From NCBI GenBank assembly GCA_024398125.1, contig JAKSJO010000004.1:1-64000 (forward strand): 64,000 bases of DNA, given 5' to 3'. Shown here piece by piece: positions 62,452 through 64,000 of the stretch. The notes under the pieces are model-generated. The model saw only the letters and a list, made by a program, of their open reading frames with translations. It did no database searches and was not told where the DNA came from. The stretch comes from Bacteroidales bacterium (GTDB lineage: Bacteria; Bacteroidota; Bacteroidia; Bacteroidales; UBA932). Within the stretch, counting starts at the first letter, position 1. Each line of letters opens with the position of its first letter. The translations under genes were made by a program, and so were the position numbers.

Positions 62452-62460
62452 CAAAGAATA

Positions 62461-62492
62461 ATTGCATTTCATAAATCAATTTCATAACTTTG
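62461..62492 (+). promoter_or_regulatory. Promoter of the gene at 62561
   Basis: ATTG (62461-62464), 20 bp, TAACTTTG (62485-62492), leaving a leader of about 60 nt. Confidence 0.62.
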
Positions 62493-62560
62493 TCCGCGTT
62501 ATGCCAGGATTGCATACAAACCAAACCCCGGACCGCATATAAAGTAAAAAACAAATAACA

Positions 62561-63256
62561 ATGAACGGAATTCTTAAAAAGTTATTGACTCTCATCGTAT
62601 TGCCAGTGGCAATCGTAGGTCTCGTGTATGTCATTGTAGACAGCATCATGCAGCCTGTTGAGTTCAACAAGCAGAAGGACTACCGCGAGAGCGTAGCCGT
62701 ACAGCGTCTCAAGGACATCCGTACCCTCCAGGTCGCATTCAAGGGTGTCAACAACAGATTCTCTCCAACCGTAGATTCGCTCATCGACTTCTACAACACC
62801 GGCAACATGGCAGTGGTGATGCAGATCGGTTCTACCGATGACTCTCTTGCAGTTGCACACACTTCGGCTATCAAGAAGGCCAACAAGAAGATCACCTCAG
62901 AGGAGCTCTATCAGCGTTATCTTGCAGGTGACAAGGATCTCGTATTCTCTATCGAGCACAAGATTCCTGTAAAGGACACCCTCTTCAAGGGTCGTGACGA
63001 TTTCAACGCAGCTGACCTCAAGTACATCCCATTCAGCGACGGCGAGCTCGTTCAGATGGAGTCTATCATCAAGCAGGTATCAGGTGTGCCAGTTCCTCTC
63101 TTCGAGGCTAGAATGCCTTACAAGCTCCTCCTCAAGGGTCTTGACAACCAGCTTAGAATCAATCTCGACGCTGAGAGACGTGCTCAGAACCGTTTCGAGG
63201 GTCTCCAGGTCGGCAGCATCTCTGCTCCTAACAACAACGCAGGTAACTGGGAGTAG
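62561..63256 (+). CDS. Conserved Bacteroidota membrane-anchored protein of unknown function
   Basis: 231 residues. One N-terminal membrane helix (about 8-28, LIVLPVAIVGLVYVIVDSIM), then a polar periplasmic domain (KDYRESVAVQRLKDIRTLQVAFK) and an acidic-neutral tail ending in Asn-rich APNNNAGNWE. I recognise no domain. Biased codons and a strong promoter suggest an abundant protein. A hairpin that could end its transcript lies inside the following gene. Confidence 0.75.
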   Translation: MNGILKKLLTLIVLPVAIVGLVYVIVDSIMQPVEFNKQKDYRESVAVQRLKDIRTLQVAFKGVNNRFSPTVDSLIDFYNTGNMAVVMQIGSTDDSLAVAHTSAIKKANKKITSEELYQRYLAGDKDLVFSIEHKIPVKDTLFKGRDDFNAADLKYIPFSDGELVQMESIIKQVSGVPVPLFEARMPYKLLLKGLDNQLRINLDAERRAQNRFEGLQVGSISAPNNNAGNWE

Positions 63257-63261
63257 TTTTG

Positions 63262-63945
63262 ATGATACATACATCGAAAGAAAGAATATCCATTCAAGTT
63301 ACCTTGAGTGGATATTCTTTTAAAATATATACCGCGGACGAACAGCACTCTTCTGGCTGGCTGGGAGCTGAACGTGTGTTTACGACACCTGAGTTCATGA
63401 AGCGCTACGAAAGTGTTGAACTAAGTCTCCTTACACCGAAGTGCGCACTCATTCCTGATCAGTTCTTCAAGGCTGACAGGGCTGCTGCCCTTCTTGCCGA
63501 CACTGTCCGTATACGCCCTCAGGACAAGGTCGACTATGTGCCTGTTCCTGAATATGGCGCGGTTCTGGTTTTCTCGAACTCCATAGATGAGTCGCTCTCC
63601 AAGGTGATTGCCCAGAACGTCCTCACTGAGGCGGGCGAGAGCCCAAAGGCATTGCCGGAACTCTACTACATACTTGTCAACCTCCAGAGCTGTGGCGAGT
63701 ATAACCGGATCTTGGCTTCATACCGTGACGGATATCTGCATCTGGCTATTTCGCAGGGCAGAAGCCTGCTTCTTGCAAACGTATACGAAGCAGTTGACTT
63801 TACAACCGCCGAGTATCATATTTTCTCGGCGTTGAAGGCCCTCCAGATGAATCCAGAGGTCAGTACGATATGTTTCCGCACTCCTCTTGATCCTGAACAG
63901 GAGATGTCTCTTTATCGCTATTTCAAATCAGTTGAACAGATATGA
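63262..63945 (+). CDS. DUF3822 family protein
   Basis: 227 residues from ATG 63262, 5 bp after the preceding stop. The family typically has two actin-like halves: here ISIQVTLSGYSFKIY near the start, a middle ALIPDQFFK and a second half with EYNRILASYRDGYLHLAIS. Function is unknown. In Bacteroidota it commonly precedes rsmD, as here, where the stop overlaps the rsmD start (ATGA). Codons 7-20 carry an 18-bp hairpin. Confidence 0.82.
   Translation: MIHTSKERISIQVTLSGYSFKIYTADEQHSSGWLGAERVFTTPEFMKRYESVELSLLTPKCALIPDQFFKADRAAALLADTVRIRPQDKVDYVPVPEYGAVLVFSNSIDESLSKVIAQNVLTEAGESPKALPELYYILVNLQSCGEYNRILASYRDGYLHLAISQGRSLLLANVYEAVDFTTAEYHIFSALKALQMNPEVSTICFRTPLDPEQEMSLYRYFKSVEQI
63281..63321 (+). terminator. 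Hairpin inside the DUF3822 coding start, terminator-like
   Basis: AAAGAATATCCATTCAAG (63281-63298), loop TTAC, CTTGAGTGGATATTCTTT (63303-63320): 18 pairs with one G-U, followed by T. It may stop part of the transcription from the upstream gene even though it is within a coding region. Confidence 0.5.
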
Positions 63946-64000
63946 GAATCATAGGAGGAAGGCTCAAGGGCAAGATGATCATGCCGCCTATGGGATACAA
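63942..64000 (+). CDS. rsmD: 16S rRNA (guanine966-N2)-methyltransferase, N-terminus (partial)
   Basis: The gene runs off the right edge. The visible MRIIGGRLKGKMIMPPMGYK fits the RsmD opening (MRIIxGxxKGxxL). RsmD methylates G966 of 16S rRNA. Translational overlap with the DUF3822 gene supports the call; the SAM-binding domain lies outside the window. Confidence 0.75.
   Translation, partial: MRIIGGRLKGKMIMPPMGY

Overview
The window reads as chromosomal DNA of a Bacteroidales bacterium (phylum Bacteroidota), with roughly balanced base composition by eye. The lineage signs are a complete MoxR/Bat operon, several TTTG-(19 to 21)-TAnnTTTG promoters of the Bacteroidota sigma type, few Shine-Dalgarno sequences, an S46 dipeptidyl-peptidase, a SusC-type plug domain, a FISUMP lipoprotein, DUF4290 and DUF3822 proteins, and lipoproteins with the PL29/DUF4988 N-terminal domain. 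I cannot name the genus. There are no rRNA genes, CRISPR arrays or prophages; one tRNA (Val) is present.

Layout. 1-2.2 kb (minus): ExbB-ExbD-TonB energy module and the start of an Arg/Gly-rich protein. 2.2-3.1 kb: truA. 3.1-13.2 kb (plus): moxR, DUF58, a membrane protein, batA, batB, batC, a batD-batE fusion and a phosphoesterase-propeller protein, packed as one operon. 13.3-21.1 kb: a decayed Rpn nuclease remnant, then the most striking locus. Two large surface lipoprotein genes stand head to head around a tyrosine recombinase gene and share about 395 bp of identical 5' coding sequence as an inverted repeat. 21.2-22.5 kb: an OmpA-family porin and tRNA-Val, followed by a 300 bp repeat-rich gap. 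22.7-29.1 kb (minus): alpha-2-macroglobulin-like protein and folC.

29.2-34.6 kb (plus): an AIR-synthase-related protein, PhoH, and pyruvate phosphate dikinase. 34.7-43.1 kb (plus): an operon of DPP11-type peptidase, orphan plug lipoprotein, an unknown membrane-anchored protein, acyl-CoA ligase, dCMP deaminase and S41 protease. 43.2-45.9 kb: asnS, udk and a second TonB-like protein. 45.9-48.0 kb (minus): ABC exporter plus a signal-peptidase-like protein. 48.1-52 kb (plus): DUF4290, FtsK, LolA-like. 52-55.2 kb: FISUMP lipoprotein, ApbE, ComEC-domain protein. 55.3-57.1 kb: acetate kinase with PduL. 57.1-62.4 kb (minus): five-gene operon of DHH phosphoesterase, two FKBP lipoproteins, MATE transporter and a serine hydrolase. 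62.5-64 kb (plus): a conserved membrane protein, DUF3822 and the start of rsmD.

The candidate system of interest is the 13.8-21.1 kb locus. A Bacteroidota-type promoter lies just upstream of the right-hand lipoprotein gene and none is visible upstream of the left-hand one. Inverting the recombinase-bearing middle segment would move that promoter, and optionally the shared secretion/collagen-like N-terminus, from one large variable ectodomain to the other. I read this as an either/or phase switch of an abundant surface lipoprotein. This is inference from the sequence; an alternative orientation has not been observed here.
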